In this document: piece after piece, positions 54,715 to 63,574 of the stretch
Layout of the letters: each line of letters begins with the position of its first letter
Numbering within the stretch: position 1 is the first letter of the stretch
Assembly (NCBI RefSeq): GCF_040813715.1
Contig: NZ_JBFOCH010000010.1
From: Mesorhizobium_K marinum
GTDB taxonomy: Bacteria; Pseudomonadota; Alphaproteobacteria; Rhizobiales; Rhizobiaceae
Length of the DNA: 64,000 nt
Direction: 5' to 3' (one strand)
Notes under the pieces: model-generated
Database searches by the model: none
What the model was told of the DNA's origin: nothing
What the model saw: the letters and a program-made list of their open reading frames with translations, nothing else
Made by a program: the position numbers and the translations under genes

Positions 54715-56388
54715 CTAGGAGTGGGAAGGCTGCACCAGCCTGCTTTCCAGCAGGTCGCCGCTGCGTTTTAGGATCGGATAGGCGACGGTTGCCAGCAGCG
54801 AGTTGAGTTCCTTGAGCGCACGCGCGATCTCCAAGTGCATGCTGCTCGTCTCGATGCTTTCGACCGTCCCCGTCTGCAGCCGCTTGAGATGGCGGTCATG
54901 GCTGGCGCGGGCAAGTTTGCGCATCCTCTCCTTTTCAATGACGAGTTGGCGCGCGGAAGGCAAATCCTGGGAAACCAACACGTTCAGTGCGAGATGCATG
55001 TTCTCCAGCAACTGTTGGTGCAGGTCCTGCAGTTCGCCCCAGCCTTCGTCGGAGAAACGAAATCGCTTCTGCGCGCGTTCCAGGGCAAGCGGCAGCAGGT
55101 TCTTTGCGACGATGTCGCCGGCGTGTTCGAGATTGATGGCGAAATCCGTCAACTCAATGCTGCGCTGAGCCTCTTCGCTCGTCATTTCGCCTCGATTGAC
55201 CTCGGCGAGATAGAGCTTGATGTCGCTGTGCGCCTGGTTGACCTCCGCATCGACGCCCTGGATGCGGAGGATGTCGTCCCTGTCGCCACCATTGAAAACG
55301 TCCATGACCGGCCGGACCATCACTTCCACCAATTCGCCCATGCGCAGCAGTTCCCGCGTGGCGCTCGCGAGCGCAAGCCGTGGCGTGCCGATGACCGCGC
55401 GATCGAGTGCGCTGATGCGCCGACGCAGGGGATCTTGGTCGGCCGGCTTTGCAGACGCGGCCGATATCAAATTCGCAAGCATGCGCTCCATCAGCCCTAC
55501 GAACGGCAGGCAGAACACGACCAACGCGGCATTGAAGGCGAGATGCAGGTTTACGAGAGCCGCGCCGGCATTCGCGCCGAGGAATTCGAAAGGCGGAAGC
55601 GCCGTTTCGATCAGGGCGAGAGCAAGCACGGAGCCGGCCAGGCGAAACAGTAGATTGGCAACCGGCAGACGCGAAGCCTCCGCCGGCATGCCGCGCGACA
55701 GCCAGTACGCGATCAGCCCACCGCCGAGATTTGCACCGAGCACCATCGGGACGGCCGCTTCGACCGACATCAGACCCTGACTTGCGAAGGTGGCGAACAT
55801 GAGCACCGATGCGACGCTTGAATGTATCAGCCATGTAAATGCCGCGCCCAGCAGAAATGCCGACACGTAATCCTCCGCAAGATACCGTGCGACGGTCGGC
55901 AACATGCCCCCATCGCGCAGTGGCCCGGTGGCTGTGGCGATGAGCTGCAGGGACATCAGGACGAATCCGATGCCAAGCACCATACGTCCCGTTTCGCGCG
56001 TCTTCTGCCCACGGGTCTTGAGAAACAGGATGCCGCCGGCGAGCAGACATACCGGGATCAGCCAGTTGAGGTCGAACGACAGCACCCTGACGACGATCGC
56101 AGAGCCGAGGTCGGCGCCGAGCAGCAGGGCTATGCCAGTTGCGATAGGGAGCGCGCCGCTTGCGGCAAATCCGCAGGCGAGGATAGCCACCGCCGTGGAG
56201 CTCTGGAGCAGAACCGCCATCACCGCTCCTCCTGCGGCGGCCGGCACGCGCCCGCGCCGCGCGTGACCGAGCAGGCGGCGAAGCGACGTGCCATGCGCGC
56301 GTTCCATGCCGGTCCTCACCATATGGACCGCGACAAGCAGCAGCATGACGGCGCCGGCAAGGTGAAGAAGGATCATTGAAATATGCAT
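54715..56388 (-). CDS. Na/Pi-cotransporter family protein with PhoU-like domain
   Basis: A 557-aa membrane protein. Two inverted Na/Pi repeats carry the QSS-type motifs VLLQSSTAVAIL and WLIHSSVASVLM, within ~8-9 membrane helices. A PhoU-like helical domain occupies the C-terminal ~220 residues (ISALDRAVIG through LLESRLVQPSHS). Relatives such as E. coli YjbB export phosphate. Between two phosphonate operons it could release excess phosphate freed from C-P compounds, or take up phosphate; direction is not shown by the sequence. Its 3' end faces the first LysR gene. Confidence 0.9.
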   Translation of the reverse strand: MHISMILLHLAGAVMLLLVAVHMVRTGMERAHGTSLRRLLGHARRGRVPAAAGGAVMAVLLQSSTAVAILACGFAASGALPIATGIALLLGADLGSAIVVRVLSFDLNWLIPVCLLAGGILFLKTRGQKTRETGRMVLGIGFVLMSLQLIATATGPLRDGGMLPTVARYLAEDYVSAFLLGAAFTWLIHSSVASVLMFATFASQGLMSVEAAVPMVLGANLGGGLIAYWLSRGMPAEASRLPVANLLFRLAGSVLALALIETALPPFEFLGANAGAALVNLHLAFNAALVVFCLPFVGLMERMLANLISAASAKPADQDPLRRRISALDRAVIGTPRLALASATRELLRMGELVEVMVRPVMDVFNGGDRDDILRIQGVDAEVNQAHSDIKLYLAEVNRGEMTSEEAQRSIELTDFAINLEHAGDIVAKNLLPLALERAQKRFRFSDEGWGELQDLHQQLLENMHLALNVLVSQDLPSARQLVIEKERMRKLARASHDRHLKRLQTGTVESIETSSMHLEIARALKELNSLLATVAYPILKRSGDLLESRLVQPSHS

Positions 56389-56476
56389 CGAGGCGGCTCC
56401 GGCGCAGAGCCTCTAGGAGTCGCGCCGGGGCAGCCATCGGTCAAATCGATAGTATCAATAGAATGATAGGTTGGAG

Positions 56477-57358
56477 CTATCGACCCGCGTGCCGGTCGGC
56501 AAGAACGGTTTCCATAAAGGCCGCGATTTTTGGTGAATTGCGCCGCTCCTGGAGGCAGGCCAGCCGATATTCGGTCCGTATCGTGGCGTCGGAGATGGCG
56601 ACGGTTGCAAGTCGGGGATGCGCGACGAATTCGAAATCCGCCACGACCCCGATCCCGAGCCCGCGCTCGACGGCTTTCCAGATTCCCTCGCGCGATCCGA
56701 TTTCCAGAAACGGCCGTATCTCGACACCTGCCGTCTCTGCGGCGTGTTCAAGTGCGCGCCGCGTCGTCGATCCGGTCTCGCGCAAGATGAGGGGTTGATC
56801 CGCCAGTTCGGCGATCGAAACAGTGTCGCGCGCGTTCCAGGGATGATCGGTGTTGACGAAGACGACGACCTCGTGGGTGCTGAATGGCACTGAATGCACG
56901 CGCGGATCATCGACCACATGGGCCAGGATCGCGACGTCCGCTTCAAGCTCGAGGATGCGCTGCAACGTCTGGTCTGAATTTCCCAGGAGCATGCTGACCC
57001 TGATTGCCGGATAGGCGGCAAGAAAGCGGGCGATCATGTCGGTGGCGTGGAAGGGGCCGACAGCGGCGACGCGCAACTGACCGATCGTCAGGTGGCCGCT
57101 GCTGAGCAGCAGCTCATCGGCCTCTTCGGTCAGCTTCATGATCCTGCGGCTGATGTCGAACAGCGCCGCGCCGGTCTCCGTCAGCTCGACGCGGCGTCCG
57201 CGCCGCACCAGCAGTTCCACGCCGTAGCGCTCTTCCAACTCCTTCACCTGCGTGGTGACGGTGGGCTGGCTGATATTGAGCGCCTGTGCGGCGGCGGTGA
57301 AGCCGCGGTGCTCGGCCACCGCGTGGAAGGATCGAAGATGGGTAAATACTATAGCCAC
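56477..57358 (-). CDS. second phosphonate-associated LysR-family regulator
   Basis: A ~293-aa LysR protein with N-terminal FTHLRSFHAVAEHRGFTAAAQ and TTQVKELEERYGVELL. Ligand-domain features (ILRETGSTTRRALEHA, ERGLGIGVVADFEF) parallel those of the LysR at 53819 (GSKTRHKLEAMA), so both belong to the same subfamily. I start it at GTG 57358, the first start near the conserved FTHLR; the open frame reaches 57394. It is divergent from the Fe-ADH/phnDCE operon and is its likely regulator. Confidence 0.87.
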   Translation of the reverse strand: MAIVFTHLRSFHAVAEHRGFTAAAQALNISQPTVTTQVKELEERYGVELLVRRGRRVELTETGAALFDISRRIMKLTEEADELLLSSGHLTIGQLRVAAVGPFHATDMIARFLAAYPAIRVSMLLGNSDQTLQRILELEADVAILAHVVDDPRVHSVPFSTHEVVVFVNTDHPWNARDTVSIAELADQPLILRETGSTTRRALEHAAETAGVEIRPFLEIGSREGIWKAVERGLGIGVVADFEFVAHPRLATVAISDATIRTEYRLACLQERRNSPKIAAFMETVLADRHAGR

Positions 57359-57395
57359 AGTCAATGATAGTGGCCGCAAATTTGTATTAGTCAAT
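57355..57395. promoter_or_regulatory. candidate LysR operator in the second divergent region
   Basis: Contains CCAC-N11-GTGG (57355-57373), a LysR-like dyad overlapping the lysR start, and TTTGTATTAGTCAAT (57381-57395). The latter matches 13 of 15 bases of the motif upstream of phnW. Confidence 0.45.
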
Positions 57396-57451
57396 GGACG
57401 GCAAGTCGGTCACGGTCTGCGATGTAAGAACATTCAACGCAGGAAATCGCC

Positions 57452-58576
57452 GTGTGGTCCTATCACAACCCGGTTGACGTCCAATTCGGACAGGGCAGCT
57501 TTTCAAAGCTTGGTTCGCTGCTGGACGGGCGCCCCTATGTGCTCGTTACCTATGGCGAGCCCTACTTCCAAACCTTGGCCGCCACGCTCGAAAAAAGTGC
57601 AGGAAAACCGCTGCTGGTCGTCGACGACATCGCTCCCAACCCGGACATTGCGTTGCTCGAAGGTCAGGTCGCCCGGTTCGCCGGGCTTTCAGCAACGCCT
57701 GTGGTCGTTGCTCTGGGGGGCGGGTCGGTGATCGATTCCGCCAAGGTCTTCGCCGCCGCCCGTGGTGATTTCGCCGTGATGGACGCGTTTCTGAAGAAGC
57801 GCGCCGCAGCCGAGACGCTTTCCCCATGGCCGCTGATCGCCGTGCCGACCACAGCTGGCACCGGCAGCGAAGTGACGTGCTGGGGCACGGTCTGGGACAA
57901 TGGCGCAGGCAGCAAATATTCGCTGGCGCATCCGGGGCTCTATCCCAAGGTTGCCCTGGTCGATCCGGAACTCATGGTCGGCAAACCGCGCGAATTGACG
58001 ATCCAGACCGGCCTCGACGCGCTCTCGCATTCGCTTGAAAGCCTCTGGAACCGAAACGCCAATCCGGTGTCGGCGGCCCATGCGGTCGCGTCCGCCCGCG
58101 GCGTCCTTTCCACGTTGCCAGCGCTTGCCGGAGACCTGCGCAATGCTCAGTTGCGCGAGCGTATGGCGCGGGCGGCTACGCTTGCCGGATTTGCGTTCTC
58201 CAACACCAAGACAGCGATCGCACATTCGCTTTCCTATCCGATCACGCTCAAGCATGGCGTACCGCATGGCATTGCCTGCTCATTCTCGCTGCCCATGATC
58301 ATCCGCAGCGTCGCCGGTCAGGGGGGCATCTGCGAGGAGGGCTTGCGTTCGATCTTTGGAACGGATGCAGCCGGTGCCGCCGAGCGCCTGGAGACCACGC
58401 TCGACAAGCTCGGCATTTCGACCGATTTCCGCACATACGGCATCGCCGAGGCGGAATGGCGTACGCTCATCGACACCGCGTTCGAGGGGGAACGCGGCCA
58501 GAATTTTATCGGCAGCCGGGAAAGCCTTCTTGCGGTTGCGCATGTGGAGGGCAGCGGCCGCAAGGCGGTCGCCTGA
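57452..58576 (+). CDS. phosphonate-associated iron-containing alcohol dehydrogenase
   Basis: A 374-aa Fe-ADH. NAD loop ALGGGSVIDSAK, then metal ligands in TGLDALSHSLES (Asp, His) and AIAHSLSYPITLKHGVPHG (two His). It resembles the subgroup noted next to phosphonate genes (TIGR03405), whose relatives reduce phosphonoacetaldehyde to 2-hydroxyethylphosphonate or the reverse. In a catabolic operon the likely direction is oxidation of hydroxyethylphosphonate; this is inference. The GTG at 57452 is preceded by AGGAAA. First gene of the second operon. Confidence 0.87.
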   Translation: MWSYHNPVDVQFGQGSFSKLGSLLDGRPYVLVTYGEPYFQTLAATLEKSAGKPLLVVDDIAPNPDIALLEGQVARFAGLSATPVVVALGGGSVIDSAKVFAAARGDFAVMDAFLKKRAAAETLSPWPLIAVPTTAGTGSEVTCWGTVWDNGAGSKYSLAHPGLYPKVALVDPELMVGKPRELTIQTGLDALSHSLESLWNRNANPVSAAHAVASARGVLSTLPALAGDLRNAQLRERMARAATLAGFAFSNTKTAIAHSLSYPITLKHGVPHGIACSFSLPMIIRSVAGQGGICEEGLRSIFGTDAAGAAERLETTLDKLGISTDFRTYGIAEAEWRTLIDTAFEGERGQNFIGSRESLLAVAHVEGSGRKAVA

Positions 58577-58649
58577 CTGGAATTTTGCGGCGTGGCTGCC
58601 TGGCGCGGCCTCTCCGTCGGAATCTACGCTCAAAAGGGAGGAGAATTAC

Positions 58650-59564
58650 ATGAAGCCTGCTACCCGTATATTCGCATCGATGGCTACCGCCAGTGCGATC
58701 GTCGCCTATGCGTCGGCTGCGTTCGCGCAGGAATGCAAGGACCCCGACCAGCTTGTCTTCTCGATCATTCCGACCGAGGAGACGACACAGGAACTCGACA
58801 TCTACAAGCCGCTCCTGTCGGCCCTGAAAGAGAAGACCGGCAAGAGTGTCGAGTTCTTCATGCCCACCTCCTACGCCTCGGTTATCGAGGGCATGGTCAA
58901 CGGCTGGGTGCACATCGGCGTGCATGGGCCGAACTCCTACGTGCTTGCCAAGGAGAAGGACCCCAACCTGGAGGTGTTCGCGACCTATACGAAGATCAAG
59001 GGGCATTTCCAGGAGGAGGGGCCTGGCTATCGTGCCGTGCTGGTCGTGAAATCCGACTCGAAGTTCGACAGCATCGAGTCACTGAAGGGCACGATCGTCG
59101 GTCTCGCCGATCCGGCCAGCACGTCGGGCAACCTGATGCCGCGAATGGTATTCGGAGACCAGATCGGCACCGGACCGGAACTGGAGAAATACTTCTCCAA
59201 GGTGGTCTATACCGGAGGCCACGACCAGTCGGCTCTGGCCGTCAAGGAGGGCCGCGTAGACGACGCTTTCGTCGCGACTCACCGCCTCGACAACGTCATC
59301 GATCGCGGGCTCGCGGCGCCCGAGGATTATCGCGTCCTTTGGCAGTCGGGCATCATCCCGCAGGACCCGATGGTCTATCGCACGGACCTCTGCGATCCCA
59401 TCAAAGCCGCGATCCGGGAAGCTTTCCTGACGTTGCATGAGAATCCTGACGCAAAGCCGTTCTTCGACGGCATCAAGTCGACCAAGTTCGTCGCCATGCA
59501 GGATTCGGACTACGATATCATCCGCAAGCTGGTCGACGCCGAAAAGAAGGCCGAGGGCCAGTGA
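58650..59564 (+). CDS. phnD: phosphonate ABC transporter substrate-binding protein
   Basis: A 304-aa periplasmic protein with a Sec signal (cleavage near SAAFAQECK). PhnD family: LVFSIIPTEETTQELDIYKPLL, FFMPTSYASVIEGM, HIGVHGPNSYVLA and FGDQIGTGPELEKYF are typical. It captures phosphonates or organophosphates for the PhnCE complex. ATG 58650 is preceded by GGGAGGAG. It is followed by phnC, phnE1 and phnE2, a complete importer separate from the one at 42-47 kb. Confidence 0.93.
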   Translation: MKPATRIFASMATASAIVAYASAAFAQECKDPDQLVFSIIPTEETTQELDIYKPLLSALKEKTGKSVEFFMPTSYASVIEGMVNGWVHIGVHGPNSYVLAKEKDPNLEVFATYTKIKGHFQEEGPGYRAVLVVKSDSKFDSIESLKGTIVGLADPASTSGNLMPRMVFGDQIGTGPELEKYFSKVVYTGGHDQSALAVKEGRVDDAFVATHRLDNVIDRGLAAPEDYRVLWQSGIIPQDPMVYRTDLCDPIKAAIREAFLTLHENPDAKPFFDGIKSTKFVAMQDSDYDIIRKLVDAEKKAEGQ

Positions 59565-59629
59565 GACACGAGGCCGGAATCGTGGAGGGCCGTGCGGGAC
59601 ACGGCCTTTCCGGACACGAGGAGGACCAG

Positions 59630-60382
59630 GTGCCCGTGCTCGATGTTCGCAACCTAAAGGTCAGTTACGCAGCCGGCGGACCGCAGATCCTGAAGGGTAT
59701 CGACTTCTCCGTCGACGGCAGCGACTTCTGCGCCGTCATCGGCCCGAGCGGGGCCGGGAAGTCGACGCTGATCCGTTGCGTCAACCGGTTGGTCGAGCCG
59801 ACCGATGGCGACATCGTTCTCTTCGGCCAGAACGTCCGCGCCCTGCGCGCCGGCGAACTCAGGCACCTGCGGCGGCGGATCGGCATGATCTTCCAGGAGT
59901 TCAACCTGGTGAACCGCATGTCGGTGATGGACAACGTGCTGTCCGGCCGGCTCGGCTACACCGGCGCCTTTCGCTCCTTCTTCAAGGCGTTTCCGGCCGA
60001 GGACATCGACAGGGCGCTGCACCTTCTGGAGCGCGTCGGGCTGCAGGATCATGTCGACAAGCGCGCCGACGCACTTTCGGGCGGTCAGCGCCAGCGCGTC
60101 GGCATTGCCCGGGCGCTGATGCAGAAGCCGGAAATCCTGCTGCTGGATGAGCCGACCTCTGCGCTGGATCCCAAGATTTCCCGCGACGTCATGGGCCTGA
60201 TCCGCGAGCTTGCGGACGAGTTCAAGGTGCCGGTGCTCTGCAACATCCACGACGTGCAGCTAGCGTTGGAGACCTGCAACCGGATCATCGGCATGCAGGA
60301 TGGGCATAAGAAGTTCGACGGACCATCCAAGGGCATGCGCAAGCAGGATCTCGACGAGATCTATGCGATGGAGGTGCTGTGA
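59630..60382 (+). CDS. phnC: phosphonate ABC transporter ATP-binding protein
   Basis: A 250-aa ATPase. Walker A GPSGAGKST, Q-loop FQEFNLVNRMSVMDNVL (the NLVNR...NVL pattern is specific to PhnC), signature LSGGQRQRVGIARALMQ and Walker B LLLDEPTSALD. The start is GTG 59630 with GAGGAGG just upstream; the frame is open back to 59561. Its stop overlaps the phnE1 ATG by one base (TGATG). Confidence 0.93.
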   Translation: MPVLDVRNLKVSYAAGGPQILKGIDFSVDGSDFCAVIGPSGAGKSTLIRCVNRLVEPTDGDIVLFGQNVRALRAGELRHLRRRIGMIFQEFNLVNRMSVMDNVLSGRLGYTGAFRSFFKAFPAEDIDRALHLLERVGLQDHVDKRADALSGGQRQRVGIARALMQKPEILLLDEPTSALDPKISRDVMGLIRELADEFKVPVLCNIHDVQLALETCNRIIGMQDGHKKFDGPSKGMRKQDLDEIYAMEVL

Positions 60383-61209
60383 TGAGCGTCACGGCGCCCG
60401 CTGCCTCCGAACACGGGTTCGATGCGTGGGTCGCGCACAAGCGCGGCCGCCGCCTCAACAACTGGTTGCTCGTGGCGGCCGGCCTGGCGGTGCTGGCTTG
60501 GTGCTTCTGGGACACCATCATGGTCGACACCGACTGGGCGCGTATGGGTGGCGCTCTGGGTATCGGCGGCACGCTGGAACGGTTCCTGTGGATCGACTGG
60601 TCTCTGGTTCCGCACCTGATCGTGCCAGCGCTGGAAACGCTGATGATGGCGACGCTGGGTACGCTGCTCGGCTGCGTGCTTTCGCTGCCGGTTGCGTGGT
60701 TCGGCGCAGCCAACGTGACGCCGAGCAAGTATTTCTTCTACCCTGCTGGGCGCTTCTTGATGGTGTTGTCGCGCTCGATCCACGAGATCATCTGGGCGCT
60801 TCTATTTGTCGGTGCGGTCGGGCTCGGAGCGCTTCCCGGTATCCTCGCAGTCGCAATGCGTTCTATCGGCTTCATTTCGAAAATCACCGCCGAGGCAATC
60901 GAGAACATCGATCCGAAGCCAGTCGAGGCGATCCGTGCCGTTGGAGGCAACCAGTTCCAGGTGATGTATTACGGCATCGTGCCGCAGATCCTGCCGGTGA
61001 TCATCGGGACCATCATCTTCGAATGGGACATCAACATCCGCCGCTCCGCAATCATGGGGCTGGTGGGCGCCGGCGGACTTGGTCTCGTGTTCTTCCGACA
61101 GATGGCAATGTTCAACTATGGCGGCGTGACGCTGGTCGTGCTCGCCGTGCTGGTTTTGATCGCGATCGGCGAGGTCGTCTCGCACTACGCCCGCAAGGCG
61201 GTGATCTGA
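60382..61209 (+). CDS. phnE: phosphonate ABC transporter permease 1
   Basis: A 275-aa inner-membrane permease with about six helices. The PhnE-type stretch SRSIHEIIWALLFVGAVGLG and the EAA loop PVEAIRAVGGNQFQVMYYGIVPQ couple to PhnC. Its start is on the last base of the phnC stop codon. It is paired with a second permease 10 bp downstream. Confidence 0.93.
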   Translation: MSVTAPAASEHGFDAWVAHKRGRRLNNWLLVAAGLAVLAWCFWDTIMVDTDWARMGGALGIGGTLERFLWIDWSLVPHLIVPALETLMMATLGTLLGCVLSLPVAWFGAANVTPSKYFFYPAGRFLMVLSRSIHEIIWALLFVGAVGLGALPGILAVAMRSIGFISKITAEAIENIDPKPVEAIRAVGGNQFQVMYYGIVPQILPVIIGTIIFEWDINIRRSAIMGLVGAGGLGLVFFRQMAMFNYGGVTLVVLAVLVLIAIGEVVSHYARKAVI

Positions 61210-61219
61210 GGAGGGCGCC

Positions 61220-62059
61220 ATGACCGTTTTTACCATCGAAACCGGCGCCGCGCCCCGCAGGACCTGGTCGCGCTACCGGCATCCGGAGGCGACGATCCGC
61301 TTCTCCGTGATCCTTTGCCTTCTCGCGTTCCTGGGATGGTCGATCGCCTTCCTAAACATCGACCTGTCGCGCGTGCTGGGAGCTTTTCCGCGCCTCGCGG
61401 AGATTCTGGCGACTCGGTATTTTCCACCGGATCTGGGCTACATCACCGACGCCGACTTCATCCGGTCGGTGATCCGCACGCTGGAAATGTCTCTCCTGGG
61501 CGGCTTCCTGGGCGTGGCCTGCTCGATTCCGCTAGCGTGGCTTGCTGCCCGCAACATCACGATCGGCCGGCGGATCGCCTACTCCTTCGGGCGGTTCGCG
61601 ATCATGGGAAGTCGGTCGATCCACGAGACGATCTGGACGATCCTGTTCGTGACCGTTCTGGGCTTCGGCATGCTGGCTGGCACACTTGCCTTGACCGTGT
61701 TTTGCATCGGCTTTGCCGGAAAGCTGTTCGCCGACGAGTTGGAAGCCATCGATATGGGGCCGGTGGATGCCCTTCGCTCCGTGGGCGCCAGCCCGTTGCA
61801 GGTCTTCCAGTATGCGGTGCTGCCGCAGGTGCGCGTCGCGTTCACAGGCATCGCAATCTACACCTGGGATGTTGCGTTCCGTGCCGCGACCGTGGTCGGC
61901 TTTTTCGGCGGCGGCGGCATGGGCTGGTACCTGAAGCGCACCACCCAGCAACTCGAAAGCCAGCGTGTCGCTGCGATCCTGCTGGTCATCATCGGCCTTG
62001 TGCTGCTTGCCGAGATCGCCTCAGGCTGGTTGCGCGGAAAGATCGGACGAATGCGCTAG
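61220..62059 (+). CDS. phnE: phosphonate ABC transporter permease 2
   Basis: A 279-aa permease, paralogue of the preceding one: SRSIHETIWTILFVTVLGFG and the EAA loop PVDALRSVGASPLQVFQYAVLPQ. The two likely form a heterodimeric channel (PhnE1/PhnE2). ATG 61220 has GAGGAGG upstream. It ends the operon; 160 bp without features follow before the convergent gene. Confidence 0.92.
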   Translation: MTVFTIETGAAPRRTWSRYRHPEATIRFSVILCLLAFLGWSIAFLNIDLSRVLGAFPRLAEILATRYFPPDLGYITDADFIRSVIRTLEMSLLGGFLGVACSIPLAWLAARNITIGRRIAYSFGRFAIMGSRSIHETIWTILFVTVLGFGMLAGTLALTVFCIGFAGKLFADELEAIDMGPVDALRSVGASPLQVFQYAVLPQVRVAFTGIAIYTWDVAFRAATVVGFFGGGGMGWYLKRTTQQLESQRVAAILLVIIGLVLLAEIASGWLRGKIGRMR

Positions 62060-62219
62060 CGAGCCGAAAAGAGCCGGTCGCATCCCTTTTCTCCCCCAAC
62101 CTGCCATCCTTGCACGTTTCGGCGGGCTGGCGCCATTGGCCGGGTCTTGGGCAATGTAAGGTTGAAAGCTGGTCATCAACCGAAGCAGCCAGCGCTCAGG
62201 CTGGGTCAATGACTTGATC

Positions 62220-62896
62220 TTATGGGAGCCCGGGATCTCTGGTATCCATCATGCTGACGTGCGCAGCGGCGACGCGCCAGCCATCAGCTGTCCTGATCCA
62301 TGTTTGCATCTGGCGCCCGACCTGGCCGGGAGAGTCCTGGCGATGAAACAGGGTCGAGGCAATTGCCGTGTCTCGGCCATAGGTGGTGATGACCGTACGC
62401 GACAGCGTGCGGTCGAACGGCTTTTGCAGGGCGCGGAAACGCCTGACCTCGTCGATGCCGTACTGAACCTCGGCAACGCCGTAGCGTACAGCGGTGTCCG
62501 AATGCAGGAACATTGCGTCCAGCGTCGCAGAATCGTTTTCCAATAGGGCTTTTTCGNCACCTGGCCGGGAGCGTCGTGGCGATAGAACAGCGTCGAGGCA
62601 ATTGCCGTGTCTCGGCCATAGGTGGTGATGACCGTACGCGACAGCGTGCGGTCGAACGGCTTCTGCAAGGCGCGGAAACGCCTGACCTCGTCGATGCCGT
62701 ACTGAACCTCGGCAACGCCGTAGCGTACAGCCGCGTCCGAATGCAGGAACATTGCGTCCAGCGTCGCAGAATCGTTTTCCAATAGGGCTTTTTCGTATGC
62801 GTCGAAGACCGTTGTGATTTCGGCCAGGGTCTCCGGATCATCGATCAGCATGCTCGGGCGCGTTTCGAACCGGTCCTCTCGAGCCAGGTCAACCAT
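62220..62896 (-). CDS. AtzH/HpxZ-like protein (DUF3225), interrupted by one scaffold join
   Basis: A SnoaL/NTF2-like small protein: ITTVFDAYEKALLENDSATLDAMF, VRYGVAEVQYGIDEVRRFRA, SRTVITTYGRDTAIASTLF and QTWIRTADGWRVAAAHVS. Relatives are AtzH and HpxZ, helper proteins in cyanuric acid and oxalurate degradation. N 62557 breaks the frame; removing the 239 repeated bases leaves 438 bp, 145 aa, intact. Its ATG overlaps the hydrolase stop (ATGGTTGA), so it is translationally coupled to it. Substrate is unknown. Confidence 0.82.
62321..62795. repeat. contig-overlap duplication across N 62557
   Basis: Bases 62321-62556 match 62560-62795 with several substitutions, inside the AtzH-like gene. Confidence 0.92.
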
Positions 62897-63572
62897 GCAC
62901 TACCTGCTCGGCGAACGCATTTTCGAGGACGGAGAGCGGCGTCGCCCAGCCGACGATACCGCCCTGTGCGATAATCATCTCGATCGCGGCCGCCTTAAAC
63001 TCCGGAAAATAGCTCTCGGTCGCGTCCTCGACGAGCATGCATTCGTAGCCGCGGTCGTTCGCCTCGCGCATCGAGGTTTGCACGCAGACCTCGGTGGTTA
63101 CGCCGGCGAAGACGAGTTGTGTGATACCCAAGCCGGCCAGCGTGTCCTGCAAACCCGTTCCCCAGAACATCCCCTTGCCGGGCTTGTCGATGACGATCTC
63201 GCCTTCGACCGGTGCGAGTTCGGGAAGGATCTGGTTGCCAGGCTCGCCGGCCACGAGGATGCGCCCCATCGCACCGAGATCGCCGATCCTGAGGCCGGGT
63301 TTGCCGCGCAAGCGCTTGGCGGGCGGGCAGTCGGAGAGGTCCGGCCGATGCGCCTCGCGCGTATGCACGATCGGCAGCTTGTGCGCGCGAAACAGCGCGA
63401 TCAGCGCCGCGACGGTCGGCACGATCTTCGTCAATCGGGAAACGTCGTTGCCGAGAGCGTCGCCGAAGCCACCCGACTCGATGAAGTCGCGCTGCATGTC
63501 GATCACGACGAGCGCGACGTGCTTCGGGTCGAGGATGAAATCGTAGGGGCGGGCAGGGACTGCGAACGCCAT
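62889..63572 (-). CDS. isochorismatase-fold cysteine hydrolase
   Basis: A 227-aa cysteine hydrolase. Catalytic Asp in VVIDMQRDF, Lys in IDKPGKGMFWGT and nucleophile Cys in GVTTEVCVQTS with the typical cis-peptide motif before it. The family includes biuret, ureidoacrylate and N-carbamoyl hydrolases. Pairing with an AtzH-like helper and an ABC ATPase points to hydrolysis of a carbamoyl or amide nitrogen compound; the exact substrate is not readable. It starts two bases after the upstream ATPase stop and overlaps the next gene. Confidence 0.9.
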   Translation of the reverse strand: MAFAVPARPYDFILDPKHVALVVIDMQRDFIESGGFGDALGNDVSRLTKIVPTVAALIALFRAHKLPIVHTREAHRPDLSDCPPAKRLRGKPGLRIGDLGAMGRILVAGEPGNQILPELAPVEGEIVIDKPGKGMFWGTGLQDTLAGLGITQLVFAGVTTEVCVQTSMREANDRGYECMLVEDATESYFPEFKAAAIEMIIAQGGIVGWATPLSVLENAFAEQVVHG

Positions 63573-63574
63573 GG

